This document shows, in pieces, positions 1-12,213 of a stretch of 64,000 nucleotides of DNA. This stretch comes from Cristatella mucedo (Eukaryota; Bryozoa; Phylactolaemata; Cristatellidae). A model generated the notes under the pieces. The model was not told the DNA's origin and did not search any database. It saw nothing but the letters and a program-made list of their open reading frames with translations. The number at the start of each line of letters is the position of its first letter. Positions within the stretch are counted from its first letter, which is position 1. Both the position numbers and the translations under genes were made by a program. Where the stretch lies: assembly GCA_009760855.2 (NCBI GenBank), contig WPIO01000162.1:647585-711584 (forward strand). The letters are read 5' to 3'.

Positions 1-1689
1 CTTGGATTATCGCTACATTCGTTCTTTGACATGACAGCTAGTGTTCAAGAGCTCAGGAGGGGAGAAGAGGTTCCGCACATCCAAACGCCAATGACACTAG
101 TCGGCTTAAAAAATTCAAATGCTGTCCTAATACTTAAAACGCTTAGTTGGTAACATCTACTGACTGCTCCCTGCCAATAGGGCATTGTGCTTACACCAGG
201 GCACTGCCTCAGCCAACGGCTCTACAAACATTTGGCAGCCAACTGTGCTGTATGTCCCAGCTGAGACGACGATGGAGACGACTTCTCATGGGAAACCGAA
301 GGTTAGTAAATAAAAGGATCGATCACGGACTCCATGTTTCCGACTACAGCTAAGAGCACGACAGAGAGCAGCTAGACGTAGTGCCAGATGCCTCGTCGTG
401 ATCTCTTACGACTGAAGTAAAACTCGAGCCGTCAAAAAAACAGAATGCGCAATTGTGCAGTTAACTGACGACAGAAGCATCACTGTGGCAGGCTGCCGAT
501 GAATTTGCAGATCGCAGACGGCTGTGTCAGTGCACTAGCAAGTCAAAGCTGGCAGACGATAATTTAACAAGCAGAGTTTTACTTACGAAGAGCCCAAGAA
601 GCACGAAGTTGGTTGGTGTCTCTCTTGACTTGAAGTGAAGCGCGACGATCAGAACTAACGTGAGGACGATAGATGTCATCATCATCCAAGGGCTGTAAGA
701 TAAAAACCATGCCGACGCCCAGTCAAAACAATGCTAGCAAGCATTACGCGTGACGACGGCAGACAGCTAACCTCTGCTCACTCTTAGGAATACCTGCTCT
801 TCACATAGTTACTAGCGGTCTCCGACATCATGAGCGCAGCACTGACTACAGCAGTCAGTGCCAACTGTGCAGTGACGATGCCGAATACTTTTCTTAGGAA
901 GCCTAAAAAAAACAAAAACGCCTATAAACAACCGGTCCAAACATGCGAACAATCCTATGTGCATGCGAATTCCATCAAATAGGCTAATATTCGCAGCTCA
1001 TATTCTCGAGGTACTGTGCGTACCAATACTGTGTACCTGAGGCTGCAAGCTTCAGCACGAAAGCAGCAGCAGTCTAGCTGGGCTTACCCAGGCGAATATA
1101 GATGTGCGAACTTGCGACGTTTGACCCGTACATAAAGTCATCCTCTATCGACATCTTATCGGATTCGCTTGTTTGCATCATTCCTTGCGCTGGGAGCCTA
1201 CAAAGATCCGGTCAGGACGGAGCAGGTCTGGTTCCATACGGCAAGGCAGGGAGCCAAAGAAGCACACTCCGACACATGTACGGGATGACTCGTGGTGCCA
1301 ACTGCACGCATGGCAACGGATAGAGGAAATAAGAAACGGCCGCGGCTGTAAAAGAATAAAGGAGGCTGCGACGTACTCTATTCAATGCGGAAGACGGATC
1401 GGAAGATCACACAGCAGCAAATACGCAACACTAATCGAAGAATAAACGGGTTCGCTGTACGGCAAACTCTGGTAGTTGTCACTAGAAGGTTTGTGCTCGG
1501 ACAGCGGCTGCAGCATAGACGAACAACAAGCGCAGGGCGTCTGCAATCTGTTCCAACTGCTTCACGTTTCTCACTTTTGGAAGGTTTGAGCGAGTGATAA
1601 ATTCCTAGCCTCCTTGTAGTCTGCCGCACCGACAGCAAGCAAGAGACGGTCCGGAAACACCGGAACGTACAAGAGCAACCCCACTATCT
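1..1689. other. Non-coding stretch, nothing recognised
   Basis: Only short open frames lie here, none with a recognisable domain, composition bias or splice context. No tRNA, SINE or LINE signature was seen. The sequence is mixed in composition, with no long tandem repeat. Confidence 0.5.
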
Positions 1690-1876
1690 AAACATGCATG
1701 CTGACCCTGTGCATGCAATTCCTAACCAAGTTACTCTTGTTTTTTATCGAGCATGATATTTCTAAACATTCAATCGTGCCTCCTTTTCAGAAAATGTGAA
1801 GAGCCTAGAAAGAGATAGCGCTCTCTGAGTGTGCTATGTCAAATGCGTTACTATTGTTATTATTATTATAGCTCTG
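1690..1876 (+). mobile_element. L2-A LINE, 3' end fragment (old copy)
   Basis: The copy starts at the catgctgaccctgtgcatg segment of the L2-A 3' untranslated region. It runs through the agcctagaaagaga stem segment to a short (ATT)n-like tail. It is diverged from the younger copies at 4900-5120 and 8432-8656, so it is an old, 5'-truncated insertion with no coding sequence left. Confidence 0.75.
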
Positions 1877-2704
1877 TAATTGGGCTCGAAGCACGACGGC
1901 TCACGGCCGTTCTCTTCTACGCCCCGCGTTCCCACTGACCCTCCTGTGCAGGCAGTGACTTGCTCTCATAAAACCATTTCTCAATAAACCGGCATGGCCC
2001 ATAAATCAGCTGCCGTAGCCGCCGGCCCATACGCTAATAGCATGGCATTGAAGCAATCACACTCTTGGCCACGTTTACCAGCACAGCTTATAAAAAGACG
2101 TTAAAGAGTGTACTTCCTATGTATTTAGAAAATCCACTGAACGATCCCTTACTTGTTTAGTAAGCAGATTAGCCCGACGCTAAGGTAGACTAATAAATAA
2201 GTAGCATGCAGATGTTGGCTTTGTTGAATTTTGCTTACTCTTGCATATGGGTTTAAATCGCCATTCTTTGACCCCAATCTGCAAAACGTTCTCAGACTGT
2301 GCATGCCGGTAGCCGTACTCTGTTTTCTGTGGCATTATATTGGTTATGTACACGTTTGAGCATCAAGTGGCCCCTAGTTCAGTAGGTTTTCTACAATACT
2401 TTGTGTAATTTCTCAAAAATTCTGGAAGCTGTTAGCATGCTGAGTCGTGAAACTCGCGCTGGAGGCCTTTAGTTTTTATACTATAAAAAGCCTATAACTA
2501 ACCATCTACTTACGACTTCTTGTGACTAGAAATTTACAAAGCTTATATTACACCTAAAATCAAGTATGTGTTCTGTGATTTTTTTATTTTAAATGTGATT
2601 TCACCAATTTCGCATATGTAGCTGCAATATTCACTCTCATTGATATTGAACATGGGAATTCTAGTACTTCAATCACTTAAAAATGCACTTGTTTATTACA
2701 GCAT
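1877..2704. other. AT-rich non-coding stretch
   Basis: No open frame of note and no recognised repeat. The stretch is AT-rich. Confidence 0.4.
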
Positions 2705-2763
2705 TAGGTGGGTCTTTTCGATTGTGTGGGTCTTTTCGATTTAGGTGGGTCTTTTCGATTCGT
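2705..2763. repeat. Short tandem repeat, about 21 bp x 3
   Basis: Three consecutive copies of a unit built on gtgggtcttttcgatt are separated by a few variable bases. The unit has no obvious regulatory identity. Confidence 0.85.
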
Positions 2764-2829
2764 TCTTCGTGTGCACCTACCTGCTTACACCTATGCATAC
2801 TGCTTGCGGATGTTGCAACTAGTTATTGG

Positions 2830-2925
2830 ATACTTCTTTCAATACAGCAGCTGTAAAGTGCCTAGAGAGAGATTTAGTTCTCTGAGGATGCCATACATAT
2901 GTATTATTTTTTATTAATATACAGC
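2830..2925 (+). mobile_element. L2-like LINE 3' tail, degenerate
   Basis: The sequence aaagtgcctagagagag followed by agttctctgagg and a T/A-rich tail matches the L2-A 3' stem order, but it is much diverged. It could instead be the tail of a SINE2 copy whose tRNA-like head is lost. Confidence 0.45.
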
Positions 2926-3263
2926 TAGGAAGAAATGCTCCGACCGTTGAACGACGTTTTATGAGTACAATGTAATGTAATGTAATGTATCTCCGTCAGT
3001 AACTCTACAAAGTCATAAAGACCATGTGGGAGTTACTCAGGAGAGTTTTGTATAGCGCACTCACAGCCTAATCAGCTTTCGGTACCCATTCGGTAGCCAA
3101 CAGACTTCGTCTCATGCAACAAAGAGAAAGTGGGAAGCATAGCAGAGTCACGAGAGCAGTTGAGGTAGTGAGTAGCATAGAAGTAGCAGTTCAGGACCGC
3201 TGAAAAAGATGTGCCATAGTCGGCAGTTGGAGAGTAGATGTCGTCGCATAAGAATTGTGGAAG

Positions 3264-3989
3264 CTAGTTCCACAGTCTAGGACCTGCAGAGCTAAAGCTT
3301 CTGTCGCCAACTGTCTTTAAGCTGAGGAATGGGACAGCTAATTTATCGTCCACACAGGACCTGAGGGTGCGAACAGGCTGAAACTGATGCAGCAGTTCAG
3401 CTAGGTACGAAGGAGCCAAGCCGTGGCAGGCCTTGTGGGTCAGCTTAAGAACTTTGCTCTGTATCCTTGGCTCAACCGGCAACCATCCTAGCTCTTTCAG
3501 CAGAGGTGACACGTGCTCAAACCACTGGGACTTGAAGACCAGCCTTGCAGCCATATTCATAGTCCACTGTGGTGGCATAATAGCTTTCTTTGACAGCCCA
3601 GCCAAAAGGGAATTACAATAATCAAGCCTAAACAGAACTAAAGAGCTAGTTAAATTTTTTACAAGCCACTGTGGGAGACAGCTTCTAATCTTGGATAGGG
3701 ATCGGATGTGATGGCTAGCTGTAGAGGCAGTCTTCTGAATGAAGCTTTTGAAATTGAGGCAGCTGTCGAACACGACACCTAGATTAAGAGCACGTGGTGA
3801 AGGTCGCACAATAGCATCACCTCTTAGAACAGCAAAGCCTTTTAATCCAGCCACACGCTTATGGTGTCCTATGAGAAGCAGTTCGGTTTTATCGTCATTT
3901 AATTTCAGGAAGTTTTCCGACATCCAGGATCGAATATCGGCAAGGCAAGCATTCAGTTTCTCAGTTGCTGCAGCAAATTCCGACGGTTT
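3264..3989 (-). pseudogene. L2-B reverse transcriptase, C-terminal part
   Basis: This is an open frame of about 240 codons that starts inside the element where the L2-A insertion cuts it. It covers the segment after the catalytic YADD box: LNDDKTELLLIGHHKR, then the thumb and C-terminal region with LFRLDYCNSLLAGL, LGWLPVEPRIQ, HGLAPSYLAELL and SAGPRLWN. The catalytic aspartates lie on the far side of the insertion (about 5140-5160), so the fragment cannot encode a working polymerase. Confidence 0.85.
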
Positions 3990-4881
3990 TGCCAAGCACA
4001 ATCTAGGCTTTCACTTCTATGCGGATGACACTCAGTTGTACCTTTGCTTTGATCCCTCCCAGCCTTCGAGCACCTCAAATTCTCTCAATTCACTTGCTGC
4101 ATGCATTGATGACATCCGATCATGGATGGCAGCAAATTTTCTAAAACTAAACGATGATAAAACTAACTTACTAGTTATGGGCAAACCCAGTGTGATTCAG
4201 AAATTGGAAAGGCTGACTTTCAAAATTGGCTCTGCCAGCATATCTCCAGTTGCATCAGCTCGAAATCTAGGTGTCATATTCCAAAGCGACCTCTCGTTAG
4301 ACGACCACATCAGCTCCACAGTCACATCAGCCTATTTTCAGCTTCATAACATTGCTAAAATTAGGGCTTGTTTAGATAAGGATACCACGTCCAAGTTGGT
4401 CCATGCATTCGTGACATCTCGTCTCGACTTCTGCAACTCACTGCTTACTGGCCTACCAGCATGTGCGATCAGGCGATTGCAGCTGGTGCAAAACTCTGCA
4501 GCTAGGCTTGTCTGTCGTGAGCGTCGCAGTTGCCACATTACTCCACTTCTCGCCGACCTGCACTGGTTACCAGTCAAGCAACGGATTGACTTCAAGGTTT
4601 TGTCGCTCACTTTTAGGTCTCTTCATTCTATGGCTCCAGCCTATCTTTCAGATATACTACCCCATCAGGCAAAGCATCGTACCCCTCGCTTTTCGGAATC
4701 CAACAGTCTAGAAATACCTCGTACAAACCTTAAATCCTTTGGAGACCGTGCATTTAGCTCGTATGCTCCCACAGCCTGGAACTCCCTCCCGACCTGCATC
4801 AGAACATCCCCTGACCTGACCACATTTAAAAGAAACTTAAAAACATACCTATTTAGGACAGCATTTAGTGAGTCCTTGTGA
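3990..4881 (+). pseudogene. L2-A reverse transcriptase, truncated but uninterrupted
   Basis: About 297 codons are open to the stop at 4879-4881. Visible in order are FHFYADDTQLYLCFDPS (RT palm motif with the two catalytic Asp), RSWMAANFLKLNDDKTNLL (RT motif D/E region), [83 protein letters not shown] and a basic FKRNLKTYLFR end. This is the standard C-terminal half of an L2/CR1-clade ORF2 protein. The endonuclease and RT motifs 1 to 4 are missing through 5' truncation, so it is non-functional alone. The frame runs on upstream into antisense L2-B sequence, which is not real coding sequence. Confidence 0.92.
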
Positions 4882-5120
4882 TTCGTCCTCGATGTGCTTA
4901 TGCGTGCTGACACTGTTCATGCTGCCACTAACCACATTTGCATGCTGACCCAGTGCATGTAACCCCTAACCATGTTATTCATTTTGTTTGTTTTTCAAGC
5001 ATGATTTTACTTACTATTTTATTGCGTATCACTTTGCAGCAAATGTAAAGCGCCTAGAAAGAGATTAAGTTCTCTGAGGGCGCTTTATCAAGTGCAATAT
5101 TATTATTATTATTATTATTA
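3990..5120 (+). mobile_element. L2-A LINE nested in L2-B, 5'-truncated
   Basis: The copy starts at gccaagcacaatctagg, just before the YADD box, and ends in the L2-A 3' untranslated region with an (ATT)n tail (about 5096-5120). Flanking L2-B sequence continues across it. Another L2-B copy at about 32781-32805 (gacggttcaaatgacaaat) shows the uninterrupted site. No long target duplication is visible. The open frame and near-intact 3' end suggest a young insertion. Confidence 0.93.
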
Positions 5121-6098
5121 AATGACAAATACAGCTGAGTATCGTCAGCATAGAAGTGATATCCTATTCCATAGGCCTTAATCACTTTTCCCAGAGGTTG
5201 CGTATAAATGGAGAACAGCAAGGGACCAAGTACAGACCCTTGAGGGACTCCACAGGTGACCCTTCTCATTTCTGAGACCTGACCCCCACACGACACGGAT
5301 TGAACACGATCAGACAAGTATGATTTAAACGACGCCAGTGCTTCGTCTGCCGGACCGATCGTTGTTCTCAATCGTTCAAGCAGAACTTCGTGATCAATGG
5401 TGTTCAAGGCAGCAGACAGATCTAGCAGAGCTAGGGCAGTGACATTCCCGTCGTCGTTGCTGCCTCTTGAAACCTGATTGAAATGTTTCTGACATTCCAT
5501 TATTTTTAATATGTTCAACTAGCTGCTTAGCAACAATTGTTTCAAGAATCTCTGATAAGAACGGAAGAAGGGAAACTGGACGATAGTTTGCTAGGACCTC
5601 AGTGTATAATCCAGGCTTTTTAAGAATAGGTCTAACGATTGCCGATTTGAAGGACTTGGGGACGACGCCTTTTCCCAAAGAAGCATTAAAAATCTTGGTT
5701 ATGGCAGGGCTAAGTTGGTCTGCAAGTGAAGACCATAGAGATGAAGGTATAGGGTCTTCAGGAGACGAGCTCTTTTTGCTAGACCTTATTAAGGCAGCCA
5801 CATCTCAGGCAGAAACATCAGAGAACCTTTAAAGAAAGGTCACAGGTTGAGGAACGGCGATTGCTTTGGTCGGAGGGGGCTTAATGGAGGCACGAATGTG
5901 CACAATTTTTTCAGTAAAGAAGCAGCATATGTAGTAAACCAGTAAATTTGGAGCCCATAACACAGTTTATGATTGATAAAATCTGTATTTTTCAAATGAC
6001 AACAGACATTAATAATACAAATAATAATAACCATTTGTATTATGCCCTTAGTGAACTGTATCTCTATCCTCGTGTTTTACAGCTTGCTATTAGATGTA

Positions 6099-6236
6099 TG
6101 TAATTCATTTGTATAGCGCCATAAGAGAACTTAATCTCCATTCAGCCACTTTGTACTTGCCACGAGGCTCGAGCCCACGACCTCGCCCAGGCCTTTATCA
6201 TGGCGAGCACCTTACCGGCTTGGTCAAACCAGCTCG
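6099..6236 (-). mobile_element. SINE2 (tRNA-like head, L2-type tail)
   Basis: On the minus strand it reads ccgagctggtttgacc, then a promoter B-box-like gggctcgagcc region, then a tail ending gcgctatacaaatgaatt. The tail resembles the 3' end of L2-A. The copy is diverged. Confidence 0.8.
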
Positions 6237-6405
6237 GTATATTGAATGCACATACGGTTGTGGTGAAAATCACGGTATCGAGCTCTCAAAAGCTAACAAG
6301 TACGAATGCTTAGGCCAGCATGCTATGGGTCTCTTTAAATTATTCGTGGCCTCCAATAAGTGAAGTCTTCGGCTAGAAGCATGCATAATATTAATATTAC
6401 ATTTA

Positions 6406-6872
6406 AAATAATACATTTGTTATAGTGCCCTCAAAGAACCGAATCTCTTTCTAAGACTTCTACCTTTGCTAAAAAGGAAGCACGATCGAATGGTTAGAGG
6501 AAGCATGTTCAATGACAACAAGCATAACCAGGTTAGAGGGTGACATGCACAGGCTCAGCATACAAGCATGATTAGTGGCAGCATGCACAGTGTCAGCGCG
6601 AATGACCAGATCAAGGACGAATCACAAGGACGCACACATTATTGTGCTAAATAGATGTATTTTTAGTTTCTTTTTAAATGTGGAAAAGTCATGAGATGTC
6701 GTGACGCAAGTCGGGAGTGAGTTCCAGGCTGTTGGAGCCTACAAACTAAGGACACTCACCAAAGGATTTCAGGTTTGTAAAAGATGTAGGTAAACAGCAA
6801 AATTCCGAAAGGTGTGTGGTACGATGGTTAGTTCGGTGGTGGGGGTTGATCTGTTAGGGAGGCTGGAGCCAA
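6406..6872 (-). mobile_element. L2-A LINE, 3' half
   Basis: The minus strand carries the L2-A C-terminal coding end and the full 3' untranslated region, ending with the stem sequence near 6420-6460. The copy is diverged and 5'-truncated near 6872, where another L2-A tail starts directly. Confidence 0.8.
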
Positions 6873-6873
6873 A

Positions 6874-8400
6874 TAATAATAATAAAAATGCACTTGATAA
6901 AGCACCCTCAGACAACTCAATCTCTTTCTAGGTGCTTTACATTTGCTGCTAAGTGAAACGTGATTGAATGGTGAGTAATATCATGCTTGATAAACAACAT
7001 GAATAACATGGTTGGGGTGACATGCACAAGGTCAGCATGCAAGTATGGTTAGTGGCAGCATGCACAGTGTCAGTGTGCATAAGCACATGAAGGAAGAATC
7101 ACAGGGACCCACTAAATGCTGTCATAAATAGGTGTATTTTAAGTTCTTTTTAAATGTGGTCAAATCAGGGGATGTTCTGACACAAGTCGGGAGGGAGTTC
7201 CAGGCTTTGGGAGCATACGCACTAAATGCAAATGTCTCCAGAGGATTTGAGGTTTTTACGAGGTATAGGATTCCAAAAGGCGGGTGTTACGATGCTTGGC
7301 CTGGTAGGGAGTAGATCTGAGAGATAGGCTGAAGCCAAAGAATGAAATTACCTAAAAGTAAGCAACAAAACCTTGAAGTCAATCCGTTGCTTGACTGGGA
7401 GCCAGTGCAGGTCGGCAAGAAGTGATGTGATGTGGCAACTGCAACACTCACGACAGACAAGCCTAGCTGCAGAGTTTGGCACCAGCTGCAATCGCCTGAT
7501 TGCATATGCCGGTAGGCCAGCAAGCAGTGAGTTACAGAAGTCGAGACGGGCCAAAGAATGAAGGGACCTACACGTAAGTGGTAGAACCTTGAAGTCGATG
7601 CTTTGCTTGACTGGGAGCCAGTGCAGGTTGGCAAGAAGCGGTGTGTTGTTTTGATGTGGAGATTGCGCAGCTCACGACAGTCAAGCCTAGCTGCAGAGTT
7701 TTGCACCAGCTGTAAGCACCTGATTGCACATGCCTGTAGGCCACCGAAAGGTTGGTTACAGAAGTCGAGACTATGTCACAAATGCATGAACCAATTTAGA
7801 TGTGGTATATCTGTCTAAAGAAGCCCGATTTGAGCAAGGCTCTGTAGCTGAAAGTAGGCACGATTGACTGTGGAGTGGATGTGGTGGTCTAATAAAATTT
7901 CTCCTTACTAGCAAGTTGTTTTATCCTCATTAATTTAACAAAATTTGATGTCATTGATCTGCAGAAGTCATCAGTACATGCAGCAAGGGAGTTGAGAAAA
8001 ATCGGCATGTATGAGGGCTGGGAGAGATCAAAGCATGGTACAACTGTGTGTCATCTCCATAGAAGTAAAAGCCTAGATTGTGCCTGGCAATCACATCGGC
8101 AAGAGAAAGAGTATAAACCGTAAAAACAACGGGACAAAGAATAGATCCCCGAGGTACCCCATAATTTAGAGGTTCTAATGAGGATGATCGTCGTCCATTC
8201 GCACCATTCCACTCAGGAGTTTCCAGCTGAGATAGAATCTGAACCATAGCTGTGCAGTGCCAGTTAAGCACAGATGAGATTAGAGGTACTCAAAAAGGAC
8301 TTGGTGATAGATCAAAATCTGCCGAAAGATAGAGCAAAACAAGTAGAGGCACTCAACCTAAGGCTGCATTTTTATATAGGTCGTCGTACATCCTAAGCGA
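6874..8400 (-). mobile_element. L2-A LINE with an internal tandem duplication
   Basis: The tail and 3' untranslated region are at 6874-7150. The minus strand then carries the C-terminal RT coding segment twice in a row (about 7325-7555 and 7556-7785). Both carry [12 protein letters not shown], SAARLVCRE- and LHWLPVKQRIDFKVL-like sequence. Further up are RT motifs NYGVPRGSILCPVVF and FYFYGDDTQLY (about 8070-8170). The usual YADD Ala is Gly here. The LNDDKT segment is missing around 7890-7960. The copy is non-functional. Confidence 0.85.
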
Positions 8401-8431
8401 TGCTGACACTGTGGAGTGATTAGCTATAAAA

Positions 8432-8656
8432 CCAAACTCGTGCTGACACTGTTCATGCTGCCACTAACCACATTTGCATGCTGACCCAGTGCATGTAACC
8501 TCTAACCATGTTATTCATTTTGTTTGTTTTTCAAGCATGATTTTACTTACTATTCTATTGCGTATCACTTTGCAGCAAATGTAAAGCGCCTAGAAAGAGA
8601 TTAAGTTCTCTGAGGGCGCTTTATCAAGTGCAATATTATTATTATTATTATTATTA
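8432..8656 (+). mobile_element. L2-A LINE, solo 3' end (young)
   Basis: It consists of the last 220 or so bases of L2-A, from cgtgctgacactgttcatgc to the (ATT)n tail. By eye it differs from the copy at 4897-5120 at only about two positions. This points to recent insertions from one source. Confidence 0.9.
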
Positions 8657-9538
8657 GAAATAGCGCCATACGAGCGCAGTCAAGCTTACCATCTAGCACC
8701 AGCAGGCGCCCGAGCTTCAGCTGCAGCTACGGCTGCTACTGACAAGTTTCCATCCACCAGTATCAGCATGTCGCCAGAAGCTGCCGAACTTTCAGTAAAA
8801 TTTCATGGTCAGTTGGACAGACATTTAAGATTATTCTGATTCAGGCGTGCTGTGCAAGTGAGCTTGCACACATGGCGGCGTTTGATCAATCTTACATTGT
8901 AAAGCCATATATATAGGCAGCTTTAGTTAGCTTCAATTTTAGTTTCTCTATGTAAGCAGTAGGGCTTGCCCAGAAGCAGACAAGATGGTATCCTTACACA
9001 CAAACTGCAGCTGTGTCTGAACCAATATCCTGTTGACGAAAACGCACCGCTCGTCGTTGTGCTAGCTTTTGCCGAAGCCTGGTCGATTACCATTGAAGCC
9101 CGAGTCTTGAAGCACGGCTTGCAAATCCGGGCTGCTGCCTTGATAGATGCAGGTAAACCAACCGTAATCAATACGACAGCAGTGCTGAGCTCCTGTACCT
9201 CGAGACATTTAATCATAAGCCTAGCTTAGTGCATTCTATTTTACCAGACACAGATGACCGCAGGTGTCAAGCACTGACAGAATACAACAGCTCCCATCAG
9301 CGGCATAGAGCATAACTCAATAACCTACGCCACCTCAATGTAGAATACAACACAACATAGAAGCCACATCAACAAAGAAAGAATACAGAATGACAGGATC
9401 CGAATCGTTTAAATTAAGGAATCGCAGCAGGAACATCATGACAATCATAAAACTGCTTATGTAGCCAGCCAGCCAGAAGTTTCGTTCTGAGGCAAGTGTG
9501 AGCACACTGAAGGAGCTGCCACCATTTTTGTCATCGAT
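8657..9538. other. Non-coding stretch; one unassigned open frame
   Basis: A plus-strand open frame at 8966-9229 (87 codons) has a hydrophobic, protein-like middle (APLVVVLAFAEAW) but no recognised domain. No splice or start context supports it. I do not call it a gene. Confidence 0.3.
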
Positions 9539-10230
9539 GGATTATGTATGTATCTCAGTCAGTAACTCCACAAAGTCATAAAGACCATGTGGGTGTTAAG
9601 CAGGAGAGTTTTCTATAGCACACTCACAGCCTAAACGGCTTTCGGTACACATTCGGTAGCCAACAGACTTCGTCTCACGCAACAAAGAGAAAGTGGGAAG
9701 CATAGCAGAGTCACGAGAGCAGTTGAGGTAGTGAGTAGCATAGAAGTAGCAGTTCAGGACCGCTGAAAAAGATGTGCCATAGTCGGCAGTTGGAGAGTAG
9801 ACGTCGTTGCGTAAGAATTGTGGAAGCGAGTTCACAGTCTAGGACCTGCCGAGCTAAAGCTTCTGTCGCCAACTGTCTTTAAGCTGAGGAATGGGACAGC
9901 TAATTTATTGTCCACACAGGACCGGAGGGCGCGAACAGGCTGAAACTGATGCAGCAGTTCAGCTAGGTATGAAGGAGCCAATCCGTGGCTGGCCTTGTGC
10001 GTCAGCGTAAGAACTTTGCTCTGTATCCTTTGCTCAACCGGCAACCATCCTAGCTCTTCCAGCAAATGTGACACGTGCTCAAACCGCTGGGACTTGAAGG
10101 CTAGCCTTGCAGCCATATTAATAATCCGCTGTAGTGGCATAATAGCTTTCTTTGGTAGCCCAGCCAAAAGGGAATTACAATAATCAAGCCGAGACAGAAC
10201 TAAAGAGCTAGTTAAATTTTTTACAAGCCT
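9539..10230 (-). mobile_element. L2-B LINE, 3' end copy
   Basis: The minus strand reads AGLPKKAIMPLQRIINMAARL, LGWLPVEQRIQSKVL, HGLAPSYLAELLHQFQPVR and SFSSAGPRL, then the conserved non-coding 3' segment. It ends at a tgtatctcagtcagtaactcc end near 9545. It is 5'-truncated at about 10230 and closely similar to the copy at 2968-3989. Confidence 0.92.
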
Positions 10231-11476
10231 TTTCTAATGCCATCTTGTATCATCACCAAATTCAGTTACTTGCATTCTTCATGTGCTATCTATTCACGTA
10301 TTTGCACCCCAAAATTCATTCTAAAATTTGAAGTTGTGAAGTGAAAGTAAGCTCCAGACCTTTCACTGCGATAGGTGTTCGAGCATGGAAAATCTGTTCA
10401 TGACCCTCTGAAAATTGGATTTTTAAAATTAATGTAGCCCTTTGAAAAGGAAATAGCATTCCATTAGTTACCATTTCACTCGTATTACTTAACATACTAG
10501 ACATTGCACGTATCATTATCATTATTATCATACGTTTGATCACACGCACACAGTTCTTATACATAACCACTAAACTATAAAATAATATGACCTATTCGAT
10601 GATAAAGCGATGAAGATGGAGATGTACTGCACAGAAAAAAGAGCTTGCGAGAGGCTTCGCCAATCAATAGCCAAGATGGGAAGAGGAATAGATAACCATA
10701 GGCTTATACAGCTCATGCAATTATGCACACACACACACACACGCATTGCAATTAAAATTTTTTTATTGCAATACATGGGTTTTAAAATTGATGCCATCAA
10801 ACGAGCGTGCGCTATATCTTTTTTACTATTTTTATAATACTTTTTAATGAACATATTTTACAAAACCGCGATAGAGTGAAGCTACGAAAGTCGATGATTG
10901 AAGTAGCGAGGGACGACTCATCACTACCGCTCACAGCAGGCAACATAAAATTGCTTACCGAAAGAAAGAAATTCTACTTTGCCTACTACAGCGAATACTT
11001 CAGCTAACTGCAGTAATCTAGATCGCATCAACTTAGTGCAATTGCCTTTTCCTAGGGCTTCTGGCCTGTGCACTCAATCAATGCATCCATTGCGAAAATC
11101 GGGGGCGCGCCTGATCTGTTATCAAATGTATCGATGCCACATCGTCGTATTGCACCGTCTCGTCCTGACATTGAACGCCTCTCTATCAATATTAGCAAAT
11201 AAATTTTATATAAGTCCTCTCTCCAGCATGTTGTACCAGCCTCTCTGTTTGACCTAACTGCTGTTCCGGTCACGTGATCTCCTCCCACGGCCAAGTACTT
11301 TCCCACTACTCGCTGAACCGCGATTAGTAGCAAGGTACTCAGAAGCAACCGGGCTGCTGTAGCTTTTCAGCGTTTCAGTTGGTAGCGCTTTATATGTAAA
11401 GCCTGATACGACGCAGTTGCCGAAATTAAACACCGACAGTAGACGATAACAACAAGCACCCTACTACCGCGTAACC
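10231..11476. other. AT-rich non-coding stretch
   Basis: There is a short (AC)n run at about 10727-10742. Open frames here are short and unlike any known protein. No repeat family was recognised. Confidence 0.4.
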
Positions 11477-11555
11477 CTCGCAAGTTCGGCTAGCGGCACG
11501 AAGCGTGCAACGGGCGGAGACCTGAAGCTCGCAATGCGCCGACGGTACGTATTCT
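11477..11555 (+). repeat. Unclassified dispersed repeat, copy 1
   Basis: The segment agttcggctagcggcacgaa followed by acctgaagctcgca and gccgacggtacgt matches 19197-19270 in order and spacing. Both copies lie just upstream of an L2-A tail. No family could be assigned. Confidence 0.6.
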
Positions 11556-11689
11556 GCAGCAGCGCTAACAACAACAGCACCGTGTTAGTAAAAACCTAGA
11601 ACTCACCGACCGACAGGACGTGGCTCCAAAGAGAGCGACTGCAGTTTGGACCTCGCCTTATAAAATGGCCAGGTCACTTGTCATTCCTT

Positions 11690-11935
11690 AATGATAATAA
11701 TAATAAAGCACTTGATAAAGCGCCCTCAGAGAACTCAATCTCTTTCTAGGCGCTTTACATTTGCTGCAAATGGAAATGCAACCGAATGGTGAGTAATATT
11801 ACGCTTGATAAACAAACAACATGAATAACATGGTTAGGGGGGACATGCACACGGTCAGCATGCAGATGTGGTTAGCGGCAGCATGCACAGTGTCAGCACG
11901 CATAAGCACATGAATGACAAATCACAGGGTAGTCT
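11690..11935 (-). mobile_element. L2-A LINE, 3' end
   Basis: A (TAA)n tail is followed by agcacttgataaagcgccc and the rest of the L2-A 3' untranslated region on the minus strand, truncated near 11935. It is well conserved. Confidence 0.9.
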
Positions 11936-12134
11936 TTTCTTCACACAAAAATGCTTAAGGTCATCAGCCCTGGGCCAATATAGGAGCCTTCGTAGCTCCA
12001 GTCATGCCTTGGGCAAATGCTATGATTGATCAGGGCTCCGATACAGCATCTCTAGGGGACCCAGGCTTTCATTTTAGGGAATTGACGCACTGTTGTTTAT
12101 GCACGTTAATCTATCCCTTTTGTTCCACCCGAAA

Positions 12135-12144
12135 TCTCTCTCTC

Positions 12145-12210
<66 letters not shown>
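12135..12210. repeat. (CT)n microsatellite
   Basis: A nearly pure run of about 76 bp of CT dinucleotides with one interruption. Confidence 0.98.

Positions 12211-12213
<3 letters not shown>

Larger units (their letters stand above)
2968..5925 (-). mobile_element. L2-B non-LTR retrotransposon, split by an L2-A insertion
   Basis: On the minus strand the element reads from an endonuclease-RT linker (about 5910, FTEKIVHIRASI) through RT motifs (NYRPVSLLPFLS, GVPQGSVLGPLLFS, YHFYADDTQLY) and on to LNDDKTELLLIG. It ends in the C-terminal segment LGWLPVEPRIQSKVL with SAGPRLWN and an (ACATT)n-like tail near 2968-2990. A plus-strand L2-A copy (3990-5120) interrupts it just after the YADD box. The endonuclease domain is absent. 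Stop codons break the frame, so the copy is dead. The family is the commonest L2/CR1-type LINE after L2-A in this window. Confidence 0.9.
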
